From assembly GCF_019317285.1 (NCBI RefSeq), contig NZ_CP079218.1:1240001-1304000 (forward strand): a stretch of 64,000 nt of DNA, in the 5' to 3' direction. The stretch is from Pedobacter sp. D749 (GTDB lineage Bacteria; Bacteroidota; Bacteroidia; Sphingobacteriales; Sphingobacteriaceae). Made by a program: the position numbers and the translations under genes. Each line of letters opens with the position of its first letter. Positions within the stretch are counted from its first letter, which is position 1. This document shows, in pieces, positions 1 through 6,993 of this stretch. Under the pieces are notes generated by a model, which saw nothing but the letters and a program-made list of their open reading frames with translations, made no database searches and was not told where the DNA came from.

Positions 1-1
1 C

Positions 2-2143
2 TCAACAGCAAATAATAGAACTGCAAACACAGCATTATCATTTGCAAATTCAAATTATTACCAAGCTGCAAACTTATATTCTGCAGTTGCTGAATTAACC
101 TCATCTTTCGGAAGTAGAGTAACAAACGTTGCTAGGGCAACTTATTCTCATCAAAATGACCCTAGAAAATCAGATAGCAGCCCATTTCCTTTAGTAGATA
201 TACTTGATGGTCCTGCAGTTGCAACTTCTTTTGGTTACGAGCCATTTACTTATGGTAACTTACGGGATGTTAAGGGATACACTTATTCTGATGATTTAAG
301 TATTGCTTTAGGAAAACATAACTTAAGTTTAGGACTACAAGCAGAATTTAGTACTACCAAAAATGGTTTTCAACGTTTCGGAACAGGTTATTATATCTTT
401 AACTCCTGGGCTGATTTCGTTAATGGAGCAAAACCTGCTAACTATGCTGTTACCTATCCTTTAACAGCAGATGGTTCTCAGGCTTATCCTAGCTTCAAGT
501 TTAACCAGTATTCAGCATATTTACAAGATGAATTTACTGTATCTGACCGTTTAAAATTAACTGCTGGTTTACGTGTTGAACAAGCTACTTATCCTGATGT
601 TTCAGAAGTAAGAACGCATCCATTGGTTGCTGGTCTTTCTTTCGCAGGTCAAAAAGTTGATACAGGTGTATTGCCTGAAAATAGAATTTCTTATTCACCT
701 AGATTTGGTTTTAACTGGAATGTTTTTGGAGACCGTTCGTTCCAAGTTAGAGGTGGTACAGGTATTTTTACAGGCCGTATTCCTTTTGTATGGATTGTTT
801 CGCAATCAGGTGATGCTGGGTTATTACAATATACTCAAACATATTCTGGACAAGCTAATACTCCTTTCTTCAATCCAAGTATAGCTCCAAATTTATTAAG
901 CTCAGCACCTGCAGCAGGATCATCAATTCCTAGTAGCATAAGTGTTATGTCTCCTAATTTAAAATTACCACAAACTTGGAAATCAAGCTTAGCATTTGAT
1001 ATTAAATTACCATGGGGTGTGGTTGCTACTTTAGAAGGTATTTATGGTAGAGATTTAAATGTAGCGGTTGCTCAGAATATAAACTTAGTTAATCCAACAG
1101 CATTAAATATCAGCGGTTACGGAGACACTAGATTGATGTTTCCTTCAGGTGGTCAGTTACCAACAACATCGACAGGTGCATTTGCTAGACAAAACGTTTC
1201 ATTAACAAGTGGTGGTGCAGTTACAACTTCTGCAGCTACAACCAGTTCTTCTGGTTTTAACGTTATTCAAATGACTAATGCTAAAGGAGGATATAACTGG
1301 CAAGCTACTGCTCAATTGACTAAGCAATTTCAAAGTGGTTTGGCAGCAATGATCGCTTATACCAGATCTGATCAACGTAATTATGGTGACGGTGGTGGTG
1401 ATCAGTTATTGAACTTATGGTCAATCCCTGCAACTGCTGGTAATCCAAATAAACCAACATTGAGTTATTCTCAAAACTTAAACCCTGATCGTGTTATTGC
1501 GAATATTTCATATAGAAAAGAATATTTTGGAAATTTAGCAACTTCGTTCTCGTTATTCTACGAAGGAACTCAACAAGGTAGATTCTCATATACTTATAGT
1601 ACTGATTTTAACCGTGATGGTCAATCAGGAAATGATTTAATTTATATTCCTAAACCAGGAGAAATGACTGCTGCTTCATTTGTGGCTATTCCTGCCGGAA
1701 CAACAAACTATAAAGGAGCATATAGCGCTCAACAACAGGCAGATATTTTCGAAGCTTATGTTCAGCAAGATGCTTATTTAAGTAAACACAGAGGTGAATT
1801 TGCACAACGTAACGCCGCAACTTCTCCATGGAGAAATCAGTTTGATTTTAGGTTAACTCAAGAGGTTTTCAAAAACTTTGGCAAGGCTAAAAATTCTTTC
1901 CAATTTACAGTTGATATCTTTAACGTAGGTAATTTGTTAAACCGTAAATGGGGTAATGTAAATTTTGTAAATAGTTCTTCTATCTTAGTTCCACAAAATG
2001 CTGGAGCTATAAATAATACTACTAAACCAACTTTTAGGCTTAATAATAGTCAAGGTGATATTACTAAAGAAACATTTGGTACATCTCAAACTATTTCTTC
2101 TACTTATTATATGCAGTTTGGTGTTCGTTATAACTTTAACTAA
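2..2143 (+). CDS. Oar-like TonB-dependent outer-membrane receptor, C-terminal part (5' truncated by window)
   Basis: The reading frame is open from base 2 to the stop at 2141-2143, giving about 713 residues with no start in the window, so only the C-terminal part is present. The first in-frame ATG-like start used by simple ORF calling (623) is internal. The protein is rich in aromatic and Ser/Thr/Asn residues in alternating strands and ends in an aromatic-rich strand (YMQFGVRYNFN), as expected of an outer-membrane beta-barrel. Segments such as DFNRDGQSGNDLIYIP and QFTVDIFNVGNLLNRKWG are typical of the Oar-like, carboxypeptidase-regulatory-domain family of TonB receptors. The N-terminal regulatory domain and plug should lie upstream of the window. 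A strong terminator follows directly. Substrate unknown. Confidence 0.85.
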   Translation, partial: STANNRTANTALSFANSNYYQAANLYSAVAELTSSFGSRVTNVARATYSHQNDPRKSDSSPFPLVDILDGPAVATSFGYEPFTYGNLRDVKGYTYSDDLSIALGKHNLSLGLQAEFSTTKNGFQRFGTGYYIFNSWADFVNGAKPANYAVTYPLTADGSQAYPSFKFNQYSAYLQDEFTVSDRLKLTAGLRVEQATYPDVSEVRTHPLVAGLSFAGQKVDTGVLPENRISYSPRFGFNWNVFGDRSFQVRGGTGIFTGRIPFVWIVSQSGDAGLLQYTQTYSGQANTPFFNPSIAPNLLSSAPAAGSSIPSSISVMSPNLKLPQTWKSSLAFDIKLPWGVVATLEGIYGRDLNVAVAQNINLVNPTALNISGYGDTRLMFPSGGQLPTTSTGAFARQNVSLTSGGAVTTSAATTSSSGFNVIQMTNAKGGYNWQATAQLTKQFQSGLAAMIAYTRSDQRNYGDGGGDQLLNLWSIPATAGNPNKPTLSYSQNLNPDRVIANISYRKEYFGNLATSFSLFYEGTQQGRFSYTYSTDFNRDGQSGNDLIYIPKPGEMTAASFVAIPAGTTNYKGAYSAQQQADIFEAYVQQDAYLSKHRGEFAQRNAATSPWRNQFDFRLTQEVFKNFGKAKNSFQFTVDIFNVGNLLNRKWGNVNFVNSSSILVPQNAGAINNTTKPTFRLNNSQGDITKETFGTSQTISSTYYMQFGVRYNFN

Positions 2144-2165
2144 TATTTAAGAAATATATAATATT

Positions 2166-2200
2166 AAAGCCCCGATCATTCGATCGGGGCTTTTGTTTTT
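2166..2200 (+). terminator. Intrinsic terminator of the Oar-like receptor gene
   Basis: A perfect 12-bp stem (2166-2177 with 2182-2193) closes a 4-base loop (ATTC) and runs into a T-rich tract. It starts 23 bases after the stop codon of the receptor gene. Confidence 0.9.
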
Positions 2201-2516
2201 TACTACCATTTTAAAACAAGCTCATTATCTATTCAGGGAAGTATTTCGTGTAATAAACTAACTACTTCATGTAAAAAATAATAGTTGCTTAATAGTAGAT
2301 ACGTATTTTTATTACGGAAAACAAAAAACTATTATGAAACGCACGCTCTCTACGAAAATATTCCTTTTCGCCAAATAGATTATAATGTTTTGCTTTTAAG
2401 CAGTTCATCCCTCCTAATCTGATTCAATTTTAATACCTAAACTTTTGTGCCTTCTATAATAGATCATCCATTGTTTTACCTAACGATTAAATCTATATGA
2501 ATTAAAACAGCTAAAC
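2201..2516. other. Intergenic region without a recognisable gene
   Basis: About 316 AT-rich bases between the receptor terminator and the astacin-like gene. No conserved ORF, tRNA or repeat was recognised. A promoter for the downstream gene must lie here, but no clean TAnnTTTG box was found; AAACTTTTG near 2441 is the closest. Confidence 0.4.
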
Positions 2517-3785
2517 ATGAAAAAAATCTATTACGCTATTGCAGTGCTCATTATTTTTTTGAGTGCTTGTAAAAAGGAATCTTCAATTAAGGAAGACCAA
2601 CATGAAACTCCAGGGAAAACGATTACCTATCATTTAAAAAATGGTGGAGAAGTCACTGTAGCGATTAACAAAAAAGGCGAATATGTAGTTGGTGGTGACG
2701 TTATTTTATCAAAAGATCAAATTGCCTATTTGGAGTACAATAAGGTTGGTGATGGTAAAGAGACTACTCCAAGAAGTACCTTTACCGGAGAGTATCAAAA
2801 GTTATGGCCTGGTGGAATCATTTACTATGTGATTAATGATGCCAGCCATAGTTCAGATATCTTAAATGCGATGAGCGATTGGGAGGCCAGCACGCCAATA
2901 CGTTTTGTGCAACGAACTAATCAAGCTAATTATGTGAATTTTCAAGGAGCTCCATCCAATGGGGGAGGAGATTCTCAATTGGGTATGGTAGGTGGGCAGC
3001 AGCTCATTAGATTATCCGCCGGTGCAGATAAATCTACGGCCATCCATGAAATTGGACATGCCGTGGGATTAATGCATGAACAAACCAGAACTGACCGCGA
3101 TCAATATATAAATATTAATTACAATAATATTAGTACCGCTAGTTGGAAAGCTCAATATGATAGATATGATGTGCAGGGTAGGCAAGGAGGGCAATTTGGG
3201 ACTTTTGATTTTAACTCTATAATGTTATATCGTTCTTATGCAAGTGAAGTAGGGTATCCTGGGAACAGTTCTCCGCAGATTACGAGAAAGGATGGAAGTA
3301 CTTGGGGTGATAATTACAGCTTATCTCAAGGAGATATTGAAGGTGTAAATTACCTTTACCTAAAAAATCCAAATGGATTAGTGTGTGCTAGAATAGAAGT
3401 TGACAATTTGCAGCTTTATCCAAATGATGCTCAATTCCAAGAAAAGGGTGATTTCTATATTGCATTTTATACCGATTATACTTACACAACGCGTGTAGTG
3501 CCTAGTGCCTCGATTAGTTTTAAATATCGTTCGAGATTTAATATCGCAAATTATTTTGGCGGTGGCGATTTAGATTGTCCTCAATGCCCTGTAGAATATA
3601 CTGTTAGTAATATTAATTCGCTTAATAGAATATATATTGGGACAAACTATTATAGAGGGTCTAGAGAATTAGAAGATCCACAATGGGGGTATTTTACAGA
3701 ATACTATACTAATGATTATTACGTTATTTCGGCCAGTGGATATAATCCACAATTGGAATATTTAGCACATCTTGTTAGTCCCTAA
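2517..3785 (+). CDS. Astacin-like (M12A) zinc metallopeptidase, lipoprotein
   Basis: A 422-residue protein with a lipoprotein signal peptide (hydrophobic residues 5-15, lipobox LSAC, Cys18 as the lipidated residue). The zinc site is HEIGHAVGLMHE starting at His177, the HExxHxxGxxHE astacin/metzincin signature, and SIMLY at 234-238 is the matching Met-turn (Met236, Tyr238). The catalytic domain covers roughly residues 85-285 and a C-terminal extension of about 135 residues has no clear family. It should be an envelope-anchored, probably surface-exposed endopeptidase; its substrate is unknown. An AT-only hairpin (3783-3800) overlaps the stop codon. Transcribed alone as far as can be seen. Confidence 0.88.
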   Translation: MKKIYYAIAVLIIFLSACKKESSIKEDQHETPGKTITYHLKNGGEVTVAINKKGEYVVGGDVILSKDQIAYLEYNKVGDGKETTPRSTFTGEYQKLWPGGIIYYVINDASHSSDILNAMSDWEASTPIRFVQRTNQANYVNFQGAPSNGGGDSQLGMVGGQQLIRLSAGADKSTAIHEIGHAVGLMHEQTRTDRDQYININYNNISTASWKAQYDRYDVQGRQGGQFGTFDFNSIMLYRSYASEVGYPGNSSPQITRKDGSTWGDNYSLSQGDIEGVNYLYLKNPNGLVCARIEVDNLQLYPNDAQFQEKGDFYIAFYTDYTYTTRVVPSASISFKYRSRFNIANYFGGGDLDCPQCPVEYTVSNINSLNRIYIGTNYYRGSRELEDPQWGYFTEYYTNDYYVISASGYNPQLEYLAHLVSP

Positions 3786-4030
3786 AATAAGATTATTTTA
3801 AATAAAAAAGGCTACCAACATAATGGGGGGAATTGAAAGCCCAGTACGAAAATGGGGCAGTTCATAAATTATTAATTGCCCTATTTTCTGAAATCTGTAA
3901 AGAGTTTTCTCAACTAAAATTTTCTATATCTGATTCCTGAAGACTTCAAATTCAATTATTGCATAACTTTATTGCTAGAAGATTTTTAAGTTACATTTTT
4001 AGTGCCCTTATAAAATTTTATACTTTTTTG

Positions 4031-4285
4031 CCTAATTATAAACGAAAGTTCTTTTTTCACTTTCTATAGTTAGCTATTTCTGCTCACCTTTTTCTACGAA
4101 CCCATTAAGCATGTATCAATATTGCAGCTTTAGAAATTTTGATAATTTTTTCATAACCTTCTGAAAGGCCTAAAGCCCCCATTCGGTACTCTAGTTAACA
4201 CCTTAGACATTCCTTCCAATCAGAATCTGATTGTTCTTGCCGATTTGTAATATGGGCTGAGAATATCATAAAGTTACTAGATAAG
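4031..4285 (-). pseudogene. Decayed partial copy of the purM 3' end
   Basis: This non-coding stretch aligns with the 3' end of purM (from 4708 upward) in the same orientation. By eye about 53 of the first 63 positions match, including the stop-codon region and the codons for the C-terminal residues. Similarity continues with gaps to about 4240 and weakly beyond. The copy has an in-frame stop near its C-terminus and a one-base deletion in the run matching gcttttagaaat, so it is not functional. It lies upstream of the small gene at 4371, which is therefore bracketed by the remnant and intact purM. The right boundary is uncertain. Confidence 0.8.
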
Positions 4286-4370
4286 TAGCTTTTTTATTAT
4301 AATCAAAACCATTTCTGCATAAATACGATTTTAATATTAATCTATTTATTAAAAAACTAATTATAAAACA

Positions 4371-4652
4371 ATGAGCAGTTCAAAACGAACCCATGATCAT
4401 GCTGCTATAAAAGCATGGGCAGAGGAACATGGCGGTGTACCGGCAATAGTTGCAGATACAGATAAAAAAAATGGTGGTGGTATTTTAAGGATACACTTTC
4501 CAAAACACAGCGATAGTTCTTCAGACTTAAAGGAAACCGATTGGGATACTTTTTTTAAGACCTTTGATGACAACAAACTTGATTTTTTGTATCAGTATAA
4601 AAAAGCAGATGGTGAAGAAAGTACCTTCCATAAGTTTGTAGAACGTGAATAA
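4371..4652 (+). CDS. Small conserved hypothetical protein (93 aa)
   Basis: A charged 93-residue protein without signal peptide or membrane segment. It begins MSSSKRTHDHAAIKAWAEEH and contains GGGILRIHFP and WDTFFKTFDDNKLDFLYQ. It resembles a family of small soluble proteins found in many environmental bacteria, sometimes mislabelled as 1,4-alpha-glucan branching enzyme. No catalytic function is supported. The pattern (DHxxIxxWAEExGGxPAxV ... ILRIxFP ... FLYQxK) is recalled from family knowledge, not from a search. It has its own terminator, shared with convergent purM. Confidence 0.75.
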   Translation: MSSSKRTHDHAAIKAWAEEHGGVPAIVADTDKKNGGGILRIHFPKHSDSSSDLKETDWDTFFKTFDDNKLDFLYQYKKADGEESTFHKFVERE

Positions 4653-4653
4653 A

Positions 4654-4690
4654 AAAAAGCCTGCTGAAATTTAATTTCAGCAGGCTTTTT
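4654..4690. terminator. Bidirectional terminator between the small hypothetical gene and purM
   Basis: A 15-bp perfect stem (4656-4670 with 4674-4688) with a 3-base loop is flanked by an A-run on the left and a T-run on the right. It can end transcription from both convergent genes. Confidence 0.9.
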
Positions 4691-4707
4691 ATATTGTATC
4701 TTAATTC

Positions 4708-5889
4708 TTAATTATAAACAAAAGTTCCTTTTTCGCTTTCGATAGTTACCTGTTTCTGATTGCCTTTTTCTACGCGACCGATAATTTGCGCATCGATGTT
4801 AAAGCTTTTAGAAATTTCGATAATGTGATCTGCAATTTCTTGCGGTACATAAAGCTCCATACGGTGACCCATATTAAATACCTTGTACATTTCTTTCCAA
4901 TCGGTGCCCGATTGTTCCTGTATCAATTTAAATAGCGGCGGAATAGGGAAGAGGTTATTCTTGATGACATGGATATCATCATTGATGAAATGTAATACTT
5001 TTGTTTGTGCGCCGCCACTGCAATGTACAATTCCATTGATCTGGCTGCGGTAGCTTTCTAAAATCTTTTTAATTACAGGTGCATACGTGCGCGTTGGCGA
5101 TAATACCAGTTTACCTACAGTGGTTTTGCCGAAACCTTCAATCTCTATTTCTTCTTTTAATTGTTTCTTTCCAGAGAAAACCAGGTCGAAAGGTACTGCC
5201 GGATCGAAGCTTTCAGGGTAGTTATTGGCAACAGCTTTTTCAAAAACATCATGGCGGGCAGAGGTTAATCCGTTCGATCCCATACCACCATTGTATTCGG
5301 TTTCGTAAGTCGCTTGTCCGGATGAGGCTAAGGCCACTATTACGTCGCCAGGTTTAATGTTATCATTGCTGATGATGTCTTCGCGCTTTAAGCGACAAGT
5401 CACCGTAGAATCGACGATAATGGTTCTTACCAAATCGCCAACATCAGCCGTTTCACCACCTGTTGAGTAGATGGAGATACCTTGCTCGCGTAAATCGGCC
5501 AGAATCTCTTCTGTTCCGTTAATTACAGCCGCGATTACTTCGCCTGGAATCAGGTTTTTATTCCGCCCAATGGTTGAGGATAACAAAATATTATCGGTAG
5601 CACCCACGCAGATTAAATCGTCGATATTCATGATAATGGCATCTTGTGCAATGCCTTTCCATACGGAAATATCACCGGTTTCTTTCCAGTAAACGTAAGC
5701 TAAAGAAGATTTGGTACCGGCACCATCGGCGTGCATGATGTTGCAATATTCCTCGTCACCACCTAGAATATCGGGGATGATTTTGCAGAACGCTTTAGGG
5801 AAAATTCCTTTGTCGATGTTTTTGATGGCATTGTGCACATCTTCTTTTGAGGCAGAAACGCCGCGTTGATTGTACCTGTTATCACTCAT
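4708..5889 (-). CDS. purM: Phosphoribosylformylglycinamidine cyclo-ligase (AIR synthetase)
   Basis: Catalyses ATP-dependent ring closure of FGAM to aminoimidazole ribonucleotide, step five of de novo purine synthesis; cytosolic. The 393-residue protein carries the PurM motifs HADGAGTKSS near the N-terminus, a GDLVRTIIVDSTVTC stretch, and GGAQTKVL in the C-terminal half. The length fits the longer Bacteroidota form. The ORF can be extended 20 residues upstream (to 5949), but the start at 5889 (MSDNRYNQRG) is preferred: a TATCTTTG -7 box at 5897-5904 lies inside that extension and would place transcription start at or next to this ATG. It is transcribed alone. Its 3' end has a decayed copy at about 4031-4285. 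Confidence 0.95.
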   Translation of the reverse strand: MSDNRYNQRGVSASKEDVHNAIKNIDKGIFPKAFCKIIPDILGGDEEYCNIMHADGAGTKSSLAYVYWKETGDISVWKGIAQDAIIMNIDDLICVGATDNILLSSTIGRNKNLIPGEVIAAVINGTEEILADLREQGISIYSTGGETADVGDLVRTIIVDSTVTCRLKREDIISNDNIKPGDVIVALASSGQATYETEYNGGMGSNGLTSARHDVFEKAVANNYPESFDPAVPFDLVFSGKKQLKEEIEIEGFGKTTVGKLVLSPTRTYAPVIKKILESYRSQINGIVHCSGGAQTKVLHFINDDIHVIKNNLFPIPPLFKLIQEQSGTDWKEMYKVFNMGHRMELYVPQEIADHIIEISKSFNIDAQIIGRVEKGNQKQVTIESEKGTFVYN

Positions 5890-5896
5890 GTTGCCG

Positions 5897-5904
5897 CAAA
5901 GATA
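5897..5904 (-). promoter_or_regulatory. Candidate -7 promoter element of purM
   Basis: On the minus strand this reads TATCTTTG, matching the Bacteroidota TAnnTTTG -7 consensus, and ends 7 bases before the purM ATG. A start point about 7 bases downstream would make a leaderless or nearly leaderless mRNA. No good -33 TTG was found at the usual distance. Confidence 0.5.
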
Positions 5905-5934
5905 GTTTTTTAAGGTGGAAGGTAAAAGGGTAGA

Positions 5935-5973
5935 AAGTAGAAAGTCCAAAGTCTGGAGTCAGAAGTCCGGAGT
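5935..5973. repeat. Short purine-rich degenerate tandem repeat
   Basis: Imperfect tandem units of the type aagtcNggagtc occur directly upstream of purM. Such low-complexity repeats also appear in other gaps of this window (14311-14430, 10507-10562). No function is evident. Confidence 0.5.
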
Positions 5974-6150
5974 CGATAGATCGAATATCGATATAGCGTA
6001 TAGGTTTATTTTTATAGGGTTGGTTTAAATATATAATTTGAAGAGGTTTTGGAAGTGAAAGTTAGTTTTTCATTGGAGCCTGCAGCCCCGCTTTCCTCCT
6101 GCTGTCTCTACTTTATATAGAGTGAAAGCAAATATTTAATTATTTTTTTG

Positions 6151-6500
6151 CTCCTATGCCGCAGGGCATCAAACTTTTGAGGCATCAAAAGTATGCAAAA
6201 ATGCTTTGTCAATCCGGCAAGGTGGCTTCTCAATACCCACGCTCATCAAAAAAACAGCGGTACTTCGTTTAATCAGGTATTGTTGTGTTTTATTTGGTCT
6301 GATTGAGCCCTGCGGGGTTTGTGTTCAATTTATATTAAACTTTGATTCATTGCAAATGAACACAAAACCACTGCGTTTCAGGTTTGGTACTGCCGTTTGT
6401 ACTATTGAGCACCTGTTTTTTTGATTCTACTGCCACTTGGGATTGACAGCGTCCTTCGGTAAAGCCTGTGGTTTTTCAAAGTGGGTCAGCATAATGCCCA
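6151..6500 (+). repeat. Structured intergenic repeat, copy A
   Basis: First of three copies of a roughly 300-bp repeat (others at 15664-15958 and 53863-54162). The order of parts is: hairpin ATGCC/GGCAT (6156-6169); hairpin ACTTTTGA/TCAAAAGT (6173-6192); an outer pair TGTCAATCC (6207-6215) with GGATTGACA (6440-6448), extended by GTGGC (6222-6226) with GCCAC (6432-6436); and an inner pair TTTGTGTTC (6318-6326) with GAACACAAA (6358-6366). This copy has about 40 extra bases before the inner pair. Small ORFs inside it (6206-6424, 6437-6649) change between copies and are not treated as genes. Confidence 0.85.
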
Positions 6501-6776
6501 AAACTATTCGTAAAAAGTTATCCATAAACGGTAGGACTTTATATAAGGACAGTAAAATCGGGCTTAGGTACAGCGGGCTGGTTCCTTGTGGCTGGTTTTT
6601 TCCCTGCACAGGCTTATCTGAAATAAACCTGATTGCATGGATGCTGTAAACGATGAATTAAAAAGTCGAAGAAAACTTTACAGCAGAAAGGAAAGCAGGA
6701 CTGTTTTAACCGATGAGAACAGGTATTGCTTTCCAAAAAAAAGCCTTTGCCAACGTAAAGCAATTTCGATTATATC

Positions 6777-6804
6777 CTGACCACGAAGTAGCTATTAGAC
6801 CTTT
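6777..6804 (+). repeat. Dispersed 28-bp repeat (inverted partner at 53692-53719)
   Basis: The 28 bases ending in gtagctattagaccttt match the reverse complement of 53692-53719 with a single mismatch. Both copies lie near a copy of the structured repeat. No function is known. Confidence 0.65.
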
Positions 6805-6874
6805 GAAAATATAAAGAATGCTAATAAAACAAGTTTAGGAGGACGCTACTTCGGAATTGCTGTTGATGGACTTG

Positions 6875-6926
6875 CGTAGTAGCGATCGTTGTAAGATTGC
6901 TTCATCGTTCCTCTTCATAATGACGG
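6875..6926. repeat. REP-like intergenic element
   Basis: The segment with agattgcttcatcgttcc followed by cataatgacgg resembles a dispersed element common in Bacteroidota intergenic regions. Only one copy is seen in this window, so the call rests on recall. Confidence 0.4.
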
Positions 6927-6936
6927 ATTTATGAAA

Positions 6937-6970
6937 ACAAAAAAGGCGTAGAGTGTAAACCCTACGCCTT
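6937..6970 (-). terminator. Intrinsic terminator of glnN
   Basis: A 9-bp perfect stem AAGGCGTAG/CTACGCCTT (6943-6951 with 6962-6970) has a 10-base loop. On the minus strand it is followed by a T-run. It lies 24 bases past the glnN stop. Confidence 0.85.
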
Positions 6971-6993
6971 AAATCTTTTAGCTTAGGCCTTTC

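Noticed and set aside
6206..6649. Small plus-strand ORFs (72 and 70 codons) in the region after purM
   Set aside because: The first lies inside the folded repeat and the second begins in its 3' end. The matching frames in the other two copies differ in sequence, length and frame, so coding conservation is not supported.
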